From the NCBI GenBank assembly GCA_026392555.1, contig JAPLBW010000188.1:1-14757 (forward strand): DNA of 14,757 nucleotides. Direction: 5' to 3'. This document shows positions 7,079 to 13,312 of the stretch, one piece after another; positions within the stretch are counted from its first letter, which is position 1, and the number at the start of each line of letters is the position of its first letter. The position numbers and the translations under genes were made by a program. Source of the stretch: Actinomycetota bacterium. GTDB taxonomy: Bacteria > Actinomycetota > Actinomycetes > UBA12327. The notes under the pieces were generated by a model. That model ran no database searches and had not been told where the DNA came from. It saw only the letters and a program-made list of their open reading frames with translations.

Positions 7079-8624
7079 CTCAGGGATTGCCCGCTCTAAG
7101 GGAGTGGTGCTCATCGGGGTGGATGGTGCAATCGTTGATGTAGAAGTTGACCTAGCCGATGGCGTGGTCGGCACATCCATCGTGGGTTTGCCCGATCGGG
7201 GTGTCAACGAAGCCAAGGACCGAGTGCGAGCTGCCTTGGTCAATAGCGGTCATCGCTGGCCAGCAAAGCGCGTCACGATTAGCTTGTCGCCTGCCTGGAT
7301 CCCGAAGGCCGGAGCAGTCACAGATCTCGCAATTGCTCTGACCATGATGGCCGCCGATCAGGTATTGCCCCTTGAGTCCATCGCTGACACCGTGATCTTG
7401 GGGGAATTAGCTCTCGATGGTCAGGTACGCGCAGTGCGCGGAGTCTTGCCTGCCGTGCTTGCTGCTGTTCGTGCTGGAATGCGCTCGGTGATTGTCCCGG
7501 CGGCCAATGTAGAGGAGGCCGGGCTCGTCGAGCAGGTGCGCGTCATCGGTGTGCATTCGTTGGCCCATGCCTTTGCGGTGCTATCGGGCACCGATGAGCC
7601 AGTGACCCCGCAATCGGGACACGAAAGCTCCGCGGGGCGTCAGCCTGTGGCACATCGATTGGACCTCAGCGAAGTTCAGGGTCAGCCATTAGCCAAGCGC
7701 GCGCTGGAAGTAGCAGCAGCTGGGGGACATCACCTGCTCATGATGGGTGTGCCTGGTGCCGGCAAGACCATGTTGGCTGAACGCTTGCCGACGATCATGC
7801 CTGCGCTGTCTCGGAAAGCAGCTCAGGAAATTACGGCGATCCATTCGCTCGATGGATCACTGGATCCGGTACATCCGCTAATGCAATGCCCGCCCTTTGA
7901 AGCCCCACACCACACCGCAACCCTGGCTGCCATGGTGGGCGGTGGCAGCGGGCGACCACAGCCGGGCGCTGTGTCGCGCGCTCATCGTGGAGTCTTGTTC
8001 CTTGACGAAGCCCCCGAGTTTGCTCGGTCAGTTGTGGATTCACTACGCGAACCCTTGGAGTCTGGATTTGTGCGAGTGGCACGGTCAGGCTTTGTCGCGC
8101 ATTTCCCCGCACGCTTTCAGTTAGTCCTTGCGGCAAACCCCTGTCCGTGTGGTGCAACTGATCAGCGCGGGATTGGTTGTCATTGCACCCCGATGCAGCG
8201 TCGCCGTTATGCCCACAAGATCTCCGGGCCGTTGCTCGACCGTATTGATCTGGTGGTGCATACGCACGGGGTGGATCGCGCAGTCCTACTGAGTGAGACC
8301 GAGGTTGAAGAGTCCAGCGCCACTGTGGCAGCTCGCGTCCAAGCCGCAGCCGATCGCATGGCAGCTCGGCTCGACGGCACCGGGTGTGATTCCAACGCCA
8401 CCGTTGCTGGTTCGCAATTAAAGGGTTCAGGTCCCTTGGGAGTTCCGAAACCAGCATTGGGGTGGCTGCGGGACCAAAAGTCCGTGGTCAGCGGTCGTGG
8501 GATCGACAAAGTGTTGCGGGTGTCCTGGACTCTTGCTGATTTGGCTGGTCGTGATCGACCCAGCCTCGCTGATGTCCAAGAAGCGGTGACCTTGCGCAAC
8601 GATTCGGCGCGGATTGCTCCCTGA
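7068..8624 (+). CDS. comM: ComM/YifB family AAA+ ATPase (Mg-chelatase-like)
   Basis: ComM is a hexameric branch-migration helicase that helps integrate incoming DNA during natural transformation. The protein has 518 residues. An N-terminal Lon-like domain (residues ~1-190) contains GVVGTSIVGLPDRGVNEAKD and ISLSPAWIPKAGAVTDLAIA. The AAA+ core has Walker A GVPGAGKT at 227-234 and Walker B LFLDEAPEF with Asp313/Glu314. ANPCPCGATDQRGIGCHC is a Cys-rich loop usual in many ComM proteins. The C-terminal domain has VLRVSWTLADLAGRDRPSLA. The start overlaps yraN by 11 nt and the stop shares one base with dprA (TGATG). The gene is intact; competence in this organism cannot be judged from it, because comM is retained in many non-competent actinobacteria. 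Confidence 0.96.
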   Translation: MSSDSGIARSKGVVLIGVDGAIVDVEVDLADGVVGTSIVGLPDRGVNEAKDRVRAALVNSGHRWPAKRVTISLSPAWIPKAGAVTDLAIALTMMAADQVLPLESIADTVILGELALDGQVRAVRGVLPAVLAAVRAGMRSVIVPAANVEEAGLVEQVRVIGVHSLAHAFAVLSGTDEPVTPQSGHESSAGRQPVAHRLDLSEVQGQPLAKRALEVAAAGGHHLLMMGVPGAGKTMLAERLPTIMPALSRKAAQEITAIHSLDGSLDPVHPLMQCPPFEAPHHTATLAAMVGGGSGRPQPGAVSRAHRGVLFLDEAPEFARSVVDSLREPLESGFVRVARSGFVAHFPARFQLVLAANPCPCGATDQRGIGCHCTPMQRRRYAHKISGPLLDRIDLVVHTHGVDRAVLLSETEVEESSATVAARVQAAADRMAARLDGTGCDSNATVAGSQLKGSGPLGVPKPALGWLRDQKSVVSGRGIDKVLRVSWTLADLAGRDRPSLADVQEAVTLRNDSARIAP

Positions 8625-9505
8625 TGAAATGGAATGAACGCACCGCACGGGTGCTGCTGGCGATGGTGGCATCGGTGGGGGATTCCCAACTCCACGAGCA
8701 CCTGAATGCTGTTGGAGCCATCGCCGTAGTTGAGGCTCTGCTGAGTCGCCGAAGCACCTTGCGACGATCCACTACCTATCTCAAACGATTGCCCGATGAT
8801 CCCCGCACGGCAGTTCAGCAGGCGATGGATGTCTCGCAGCAGTGCCGAGCTCACGTGGTCATTCCCGGCGATGAGTTGTGGCCCGTTGCACTCAACGACC
8901 TGCAGGCCCGTTGCCCTTGGGTCATGTGGATGCGCGGAGCTCCCAGTTCACCGAATGTGAAACCGAAATACTCCGTAGCCATGGTGGGTGCGCGCGCTGC
9001 CACGAACTACGGGACCACTGTTGCGCACGAGATCGCCGCCGATCTTGCTGCCGATGGAGTCGTGATCGTCTCAGGTGGGGCGTTTGGCATCGATACTGCG
9101 GCGCATCGCGGGGCACTTGCTGCTCAAGGCGTGACGATCGCGGTACTGGCCAATGGAATTGATCAGGTCTATCCCGTTGGCAACACCTCGCTGCTTCATG
9201 CGGTCATGGCTACCGGTGTGGTGATGACCGAGCTTCCGCCCGGAATGCATCCGACCCGTCAGGGATTCCTCGCGCGCAATCGACTGATCGCAGCGCTCGG
9301 GCGTGCCACGCTGGTTGTCGAAGCAGCAGCACGCAGCGGGAGTGCGAGCACGGTCACGCGAGCACTAGAACTTGGTCGCGACGTCATGGCTGTCCCAGGT
9401 CCGGTGACCTCCATGATGTCGGTCGGAACCCATGAATTAATTCGCGATGGGGCCACTTTGGTGACGTCCGCTGACGACGTGCGTGAACTGTTGAATCCGT
9501 GGTGA
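8624..9505 (+). CDS. dprA: DNA-processing protein DprA (short form)
   Basis: DprA binds incoming single-stranded DNA and loads RecA. This 293-residue protein has an N-terminal helical region (residues ~1-100) and the complete Rossmann-like DprA fold: AMVGARAATNYG, VIVSGGAFGIDTAAHRGAL, VLANGIDQVYPVGN, TELPPGMHPTRQGFLARNRL, AALGRATLVVEAAARSGSAS and GRDVMAVPGPVTS. It ends at ADDVRELLNPW, just after the fold, so the C-terminal winged-helix (DML1-like) domain found in many DprA proteins is absent. In the SGGA-x-GID motif Phe occupies a place that is often Arg. It overlaps comM by one base and is followed by an 81-nt gap to xerC. Confidence 0.95.
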   Translation: MKWNERTARVLLAMVASVGDSQLHEHLNAVGAIAVVEALLSRRSTLRRSTTYLKRLPDDPRTAVQQAMDVSQQCRAHVVIPGDELWPVALNDLQARCPWVMWMRGAPSSPNVKPKYSVAMVGARAATNYGTTVAHEIAADLAADGVVIVSGGAFGIDTAAHRGALAAQGVTIAVLANGIDQVYPVGNTSLLHAVMATGVVMTELPPGMHPTRQGFLARNRLIAALGRATLVVEAAARSGSASTVTRALELGRDVMAVPGPVTSMMSVGTHELIRDGATLVTSADDVRELLNPW

Positions 9506-9586
9506 ACAGGCGGGACCGCTGCACTATTTGCTGGTAGAAGGGCGTTGGTTCTTGCCGTACGCGCGACTTTAAGCCACGGTGGAGCC

Positions 9587-10537
9587 ATGACTTCCCCTGT
9601 CAATGACTCTGGCGATGCCCAGATCGCAGTGCCCTTGCAGGAAGTCCTTGATGCTTTTGTGGTTCACCTTCGTGATGAGCGTGGTTTATCCGATCACACG
9701 GTGCGGGCCTATACCAATGACGTGCAGGCGTTGCTGGTCCATGCCCAGCGACTAGGGGTCACCACGGTTGATCAATTATCGTTGTCCACGCTGCGTTCGT
9801 GGCTGGCCCGCCAACAAAGTACGGGGCGCGCCCGCACCACTTTGGCTCGACATGCTGCTGCTGCGCGAGCCTTCACGGCATGGATCCAACGCACGGGCTT
9901 AATTGCGGAGGATCCTGGCTCGCGGCTTGCCTCTCCCAAGTCGCATCGCACATTGCCAGAAGTCGTTCGCGCCGATGACATGGTGGTGGTCTTGGATGCT
10001 GCCGCTGATGTAGCGGACGACGGCGCTCCCGTTGCACTGCGCAATGTGGCCATCATGGAGTTGTTGTATGCGACCGGGATTCGAGTCAGCGAGCTCACTG
10101 CACTCGACCTAGCTGATCTGAATTGGGACCGCTCGACGGTCCGAGTTTTTGGTAAGGGTAAAAAGGAGCGCACGGTTCCGATGGGCAAACCAGCTCAACG
10201 GGCTGTAGCGGCGTGGATCGCCTCTGGCCGTGCGGCGCTCATCCGGGCCGGCACTCCCAGCGATGCCGTCTTCTTGGGCGCCCGCGGTGGCCGATTGGGT
10301 GCTCGGGCGGCTCGTGAAGTCGTGCACCAATGCTTGGCCGCAGCCCCTGGCGCCCCAGATGTGGGACCACACGGCCTGCGCCATTCGGCGGCAACTCACT
10401 TACTTGAGGGTGGCGCTGACCTACGCTCAGTTCAGGAACTGCTTGGTCACGCTAGCCTTGCCACCACGCAGATCTATACCCATGTGTCGGTCGAAAGGTT
10501 GAGGGCTACCTATGAGCAAGCGCACCCCCGGGCGTAG
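9587..10537 (+). CDS. xerC: Tyrosine recombinase XerC
   Basis: XerC with XerD resolves chromosome dimers at dif. From ATG 9587 the protein is 316 residues. It has an N-terminal SAM-like DNA-binding domain (VVHLRDERGLSDHTVRAYTN) and a complete catalytic set: Arg166 (ATGIRVSEL), Lys190 (GKGKKERTVPMG), His262/Arg265 (PHGLRHSAATHLLEGG), His288 (LLGHASLATT) and nucleophile Tyr297 (QIYTHV). A TTG start at 9545 would add 14 residues without family support; I prefer the ATG, though its GGTGGAG lies only 2 nt upstream. No att-like repeats or phage genes are nearby, and the neighbours are housekeeping genes, so this is the chromosomal Xer enzyme. The end overlaps the next gene by 26 nt. Confidence 0.94.
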   Translation: MTSPVNDSGDAQIAVPLQEVLDAFVVHLRDERGLSDHTVRAYTNDVQALLVHAQRLGVTTVDQLSLSTLRSWLARQQSTGRARTTLARHAAAARAFTAWIQRTGLIAEDPGSRLASPKSHRTLPEVVRADDMVVVLDAAADVADDGAPVALRNVAIMELLYATGIRVSELTALDLADLNWDRSTVRVFGKGKKERTVPMGKPAQRAVAAWIASGRAALIRAGTPSDAVFLGARGGRLGARAAREVVHQCLAAAPGAPDVGPHGLRHSAATHLLEGGADLRSVQELLGHASLATTQIYTHVSVERLRATYEQAHPRA

Positions 10538-11564
10538 TGGCGCAGCCGCTAGCTCTGGCGATGACGCAGGCTTGGATTTGGATGCGACCGACTTCGTCGG
10601 CTTTGATGCCGAAGCCGACACAGCCGAAACCGACACCGACACCGACACCGACACCGAAGCCGCAGCCACTACCGCGACTCTCAGCGCTGCTGAACTCGAA
10701 GCACAAGCCGATGCACTCCTTGCCGCAGCAGACACGGCAGAACCAGAAGCTCCGGGCGACTTTGATGACGCCGGAATCTTTGACGATGACCCCGCAGATG
10801 CCGAAGCCGTCTTGCGCCAACTCTGGATTGATTTCAAGGCCACTGAAGAACAGGGTTTACGCGATCGTTTGATCCTGCACTATTCACCGCTGGTTAAGTA
10901 CGTGGCTGGGCGAGTGGGCGTGGGTTTGCCGCCGAATATTGAGCAGTCCGACTTGGTCTCGTACGGGATTTTTGGCCTCATTGATGCGATTACTAAGTTT
11001 GATCTCGCGCGCGAGATTAAGTTTGAGACCTATGCCATCACTCGCATCCGTGGCGCCATCATCGACGAATTGCGATCCATCGACTGGATTCCGCGCTCGG
11101 TTCGAGCCAAGGCCAAGAGTGTTGAGCGCGCCTACGCGGAACTGCAAACCACGCTGCACCGCACGCCCACCGAAGTCGAGGTAGCGGCCCATATGGAGAT
11201 CTCGCTGAGTGATCTGCATACGATTTTCAGCCAGGTTTCGTACGTCAATGTGGTGGCGTTGGACGAACTCTTAGGTGGTGGCGACAAGGGTGAAGGCGTG
11301 AGCCTGGGCGACACCTTGGAAGACACCAGAGCTGAAGACCCGGTGATGGCCTTTGAAACCGAAGAGACCAAGCAAATCCTCGCGAACGCTATTAACGGTC
11401 TGCCGGAGCGCGAAAAAGTCGTTGTCACTTTGTATTACTACGAAGGTCTCACGCTGGCTGAGATCGGAAAAGTGTTGGGCGTGACCGAAAGTCGCATCTG
11501 CCAGATGCACTCCAAGGCTGTCATTCAAATGCGCTCAAAGATGGCCGAAGTCGGTCAGGACTAA
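10512..11564 (+). CDS. whiG: WhiG/FliA family RNA polymerase sigma factor with acidic N-terminal extension
   Basis: This is a group 3 sigma factor of the sigma-28 family. Region 2 begins near residue 120 (LILHYSPLVKYVAGRV, then GIFGLIDAITKFD and FETYAITRIRGAIIDELRS). Region 3 has IPRSVRAKAKSVERAYAEL. Region 4 spans ~297-342 (LPEREKVVVTLYYYEGLTLA, then LGVTESRICQMHSK). The core is very like Streptomyces WhiG, and the place between xerC and rpsB is the whiG position. WhiG controls sporulation and FliA controls flagella; I cannot tell which here. The first ~100 residues are an extra low-complexity acidic segment, about 28 Asp/Glu against 3 Lys/Arg by my count, with an Asp-Thr run. ATG 10512 has GAGGG 6 nt upstream. 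No anti-sigma gene is adjacent. Confidence 0.93.
   Translation: MSKRTPGRSGAAASSGDDAGLDLDATDFVGFDAEADTAETDTDTDTDTEAAATTATLSAAELEAQADALLAAADTAEPEAPGDFDDAGIFDDDPADAEAVLRQLWIDFKATEEQGLRDRLILHYSPLVKYVAGRVGVGLPPNIEQSDLVSYGIFGLIDAITKFDLAREIKFETYAITRIRGAIIDELRSIDWIPRSVRAKAKSVERAYAELQTTLHRTPTEVEVAAHMEISLSDLHTIFSQVSYVNVVALDELLGGGDKGEGVSLGDTLEDTRAEDPVMAFETEETKQILANAINGLPEREKVVVTLYYYEGLTLAEIGKVLGVTESRICQMHSKAVIQMRSKMAEVGQD
10629..10656 (+). repeat. Hexanucleotide tandem repeat (ACCGAC) in the sigma gene
   Basis: Four exact ACCGAC units (10629-10652) are followed by a partial ACCG. They encode alternating Thr-Asp in the acidic N-terminal extension. Because the unit is six bases, copy-number change would lengthen or shorten the protein without shifting the frame. 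Confidence 0.9.
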
Positions 11565-12061
11565 GGATCAAGGTGCGGCAGCAGCCGCGCATGATTGGGA
11601 GCAAAAAGCAGTAGGGGATTGAGGTAGGCCGTCCCTCGCTTAAGACCTAAGTGCAAACAGCGAGGGCGACAATGTGATCCCTGCCCTTGCACGATGCCGA
11701 TGCGCTGTCCCACTGCGACGCGCTGCCCCAGGCGAACGGTCGCCGTCACTGGTTCGTAGGTGGTGCGCAGGTTTCCGACATGCATGATGACCACTACGGA
11801 CCGGTGTGCAATCTGTCCGACAAAACTGACGCGACCCGCTCCCACGGCATAGACCACGCGGCTCGATCCAACGCCTAAGTCGACGCCTCGATGGCCAGGG
11901 AGCCAGTTGTGGGCGGGTGGCTGGTAGGGGTGAATCACGCGATGCGGTCCGGTCACGGGCCATCGCCATTGACCGCTAGCCCCAGCTACGGCGGGTGTGC
12001 ACAGGCTGAGCACTAGTCCCAGGCAGGCAACCAGGACCGCGCGGGTTGATAGGGCAATCAT
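11561..12061 (-). CDS. Secreted M23-family (LytM-like) peptidase domain protein
   Basis: This 166-residue protein has an N-terminal signal peptide (hydrophobic core ~8-20, probable cleavage after AVA at residue 26) and then a short M23 domain. It shows WPVTGPHRVIHPY, GHRGVDLG with the zinc-ligand pair His57 and Asp61, and CLHLGLKRGTAYLNPLLLF with His137. The usual HxH motif reads Cys135-Leu-His137, with His130 nearby (GSHCRPRCLH), so catalytic activity is uncertain. M23 enzymes cut peptidoglycan cross-bridges; inactive members regulate other hydrolases. AAGGTGGG lies 4 nt before the ATG. Its place opposite and divergent from rpsB matches the Rv2891 arrangement in Mycobacterium. Its stop overlaps the whiG stop tail-to-tail (CTAA at 11561-11564). 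Confidence 0.9.
   Translation of the reverse strand: MIALSTRAVLVACLGLVLSLCTPAVAGASGQWRWPVTGPHRVIHPYQPPAHNWLPGHRGVDLGVGSSRVVYAVGAGRVSFVGQIAHRSVVVIMHVGNLRTTYEPVTATVRLGQRVAVGQRIGIVQGQGSHCRPRCLHLGLKRGTAYLNPLLLFAPNHARLLPHLDP
11573..11590 (+). terminator. Candidate whiG terminator hairpin inside the antisense gene
   Basis: A 7-bp stem, GTGCGGC-AGCA-GCCGCGC (one G-U pair), starts 9 nt after the whiG stop. No T-run follows, so it is either a U-tract-less terminator or only a chance GC-rich hairpin. It lies within the 3' coding end of the minus-strand M23 gene. Confidence 0.35.
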
Positions 12062-12171
12062 TGGCCCACCTTGGCTGAGTGTGGCGAATCGAGGGCTCCA
12101 TGTATGGGTCGAAGGTGGAAAGTCAGGGCTGTGGACGGCTCAGTAAGGCCAACGCGTACCCTTAGATCCAG

Positions 12172-12191
12172 CAGTTCACCTCGGTGAGCTG
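12172..12191 (+). promoter_or_regulatory. Hairpin in the rpsB leader
   Basis: CAGTTCAC (12172-12179) pairs with GTGAGCTG (12184-12191) around the four-base loop CTCG, with one G-U pair when read as plus-strand RNA. There is no T-run on either side, so it does not look like a terminator. If the TACCCT at 12157-12162 is the -10 box, the hairpin would lie at the very 5' end of the rpsB transcript. Confidence 0.45.
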
Positions 12192-12193
12192 AC

Positions 12194-12206
12194 TTCGCAC
12201 CTTTAC
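12194..12206 (+). repeat. 13-bp repeat, copy 1 (rpsB leader)
   Basis: TTCGCACCTTTAC here is identical to 13266-13278, immediately after the rpsB stop. Similarity extends on both sides with small gaps (CTGA before, GACC after), and ACTCATGG follows in both places. Confidence 0.8.
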
Positions 12207-12321
12207 GACCCACTCATGGTGGGGCACTCGTTCCTTAGGTCCGAATAGTTCGTGACACTTCGGTGGCGCGGCCATTTGGTGGAATGACTCGCTGAAGGTC
12301 AGGGTCTTCGACTACCTGGTC

Positions 12322-12347
12322 GTTGACGTCAACCGGAATTGTCCGGT
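12322..12347 (+). promoter_or_regulatory. Palindrome and hairpin upstream of rpsB
   Basis: GTTGACGTCAAC (12322-12333) is a perfect 12-bp palindrome. It overlaps ACCGGA-ATTG-TCCGGT (12332-12347), a 6-bp perfect stem with a four-base loop, ending 45 nt before the rpsB ATG. The palindrome could be an operator for a dimeric protein and the hairpin part of an mRNA leader; both roles are inference. Confidence 0.45.
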
Positions 12348-12392
12348 GATCGCGCGTGCGTGTTCGCTGGCTTGCGTTAGGAAGTATTCGGC

Positions 12393-13265
12393 ATGGCCGT
12401 TGTTACCACTCGCCAGCTCCTCGAGAGCGGCGTCCACTTCGGGCACCAGACCCGTCGCTGGAACCCCAAGATGAAGCGCTTCATTTTTGCTGAGCGCAAT
12501 GGCATCTACATCATTGACTTGCAGCAGTCGTTGGCTTTCATTGACAGCGCTTATGAGTTCATCAAGCAGACCGTGGCCCAAGGTGGCACCGTGTTGTTTG
12601 TTGGCACCAAGCGCCAGGCTCAAGAATCCATCGCCGAGCAGGCCACGCGCGTGGGTATGCCCTACGTCAACGAGCGCTGGTTGGGTGGAATGCTCACCAA
12701 CTTCCAGACCGTTTACAAGCGTTTGCAGCGTCTGAAGGAACTCGAAGTTATTGACTTTGACGACGTCGCTGCCAGTGGCATGACTAAGAAGGAATTGCTT
12801 GTTCTCAAGCGCGAAAAGGTCAAGCTCGAGCGCATCCTTGGTGGAATTCGCGACATGACCAAGGTGCCTAGCGCCGTGTGGATCGTGGACACCAACAAAG
12901 AGCACATTGCTGTGGCCGAAGCCCACAAGCTCAAGATCCCGGTTGTCGCCATCTTGGACACCAACTGTGACCCCGACGAAGTCGACTACAAGATTCCTGG
13001 CAACGACGACGCGATTCGCTCGGTGGGCTTGCTCACTCGCGTGATCTCGGATGCTGTTGCTGAGGGCTTGATGGCACGTGCCGGTGCTGGTCGCGCAACC
13101 GATGAAGTCGGTTCCGAACTGGCCGCTGGAGAGCCGTTGGCTGAGTGGGAAACCGAACTTCTCGCCGGCGCCACCGCTGATGCACCTGCAGAAGCAGCTC
13201 CCGCTGTAGAAGCAGAAGCAGCTCCCGTAGCAGTTGCTGAGCCAGCCACCACTAGCGAAGCCTGA
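12393..13265 (+). CDS. rpsB: 30S ribosomal protein S2
   Basis: S2 joins late in 30S assembly, near the back of the head, and is needed for S1 binding where S1 exists. The 290-residue protein shows the full family pattern: TTRQLLESGVHFGHQTRRWN, KRFIFAERNGIYIIDLQQSL, RWLGGMLTNFQTVYKRLQRL, and the late signature VDTNKEHIAVAEAHKLKIPV with DTNCDPDEVDYKIPGNDDA. The last ~40 residues are an Ala/Glu/Pro/Val low-complexity tail beyond the S2 fold, similar in composition to the S16 tail upstream. ATG 12393 is set by AGGAAG 8 nt before it. S2 represses its own operon in E. coli; the structured leader and shared repeat here may serve similar control. Confidence 0.97.
   Translation: MAVVTTRQLLESGVHFGHQTRRWNPKMKRFIFAERNGIYIIDLQQSLAFIDSAYEFIKQTVAQGGTVLFVGTKRQAQESIAEQATRVGMPYVNERWLGGMLTNFQTVYKRLQRLKELEVIDFDDVAASGMTKKELLVLKREKVKLERILGGIRDMTKVPSAVWIVDTNKEHIAVAEAHKLKIPVVAILDTNCDPDEVDYKIPGNDDAIRSVGLLTRVISDAVAEGLMARAGAGRATDEVGSELAAGEPLAEWETELLAGATADAPAEAAPAVEAEAAPVAVAEPATTSEA
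13188..13227 (+). repeat. 16-bp direct repeat in the rpsB tail
   Basis: GCAGAAGCAGCTCCCG occurs at 13188-13203 and again at 13212-13227, a 24-bp period that is in frame. It encodes Ala-Glu-Ala-Ala-Pro twice in the low-complexity S2 tail and is probably an internal duplication. Confidence 0.75.
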
Positions 13266-13278
13266 TTCGCACCTTTAC
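13266..13278 (+). repeat. 13-bp repeat, copy 2 (rpsB-tsf spacer)
   Basis: TTCGCACCTTTAC directly follows the rpsB TGA and matches 12194-12206 exactly. It occupies the first part of the 47-nt spacer; AAGGGA (13295-13300), the likely tsf ribosome-binding site, lies downstream. Confidence 0.8.
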
Positions 13279-13312
13279 CTGACCGTTTACGAACAAGGGA
13301 TGTAGCGCACTC

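Larger units (their letters stand above)
12062..12392 (+). promoter_or_regulatory. Gene-free divergent upstream region of rpsB and the M23 gene
   Basis: This 331-bp region lies between two divergently transcribed genes and must hold promoters for both. I see no protein gene except a possible 10-codon ORF at 12216-12248. It contains an 8-bp hairpin (12172-12191), a copy of a sequence also found before tsf (12194-12206), a CCCAC/GTGGG hairpin (12209-12223), a 12-bp palindrome and a 6-bp hairpin (12322-12347). A TACCCT at 12157-12162 fits the actinobacterial -10 pattern TANNNT but lacks a good -35, so it is only a candidate. The rpsB ribosome-binding site is AGGAAG at 12379-12384, 8 nt before the ATG. 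Confidence 0.6.

Noticed and set aside
9587..10537. Tyrosine recombinase as a sign of an integrated element
   Set aside because: The neighbours are conserved housekeeping genes in their usual order, and no flanking repeats, tRNA or phage genes are seen; it fits XerC.
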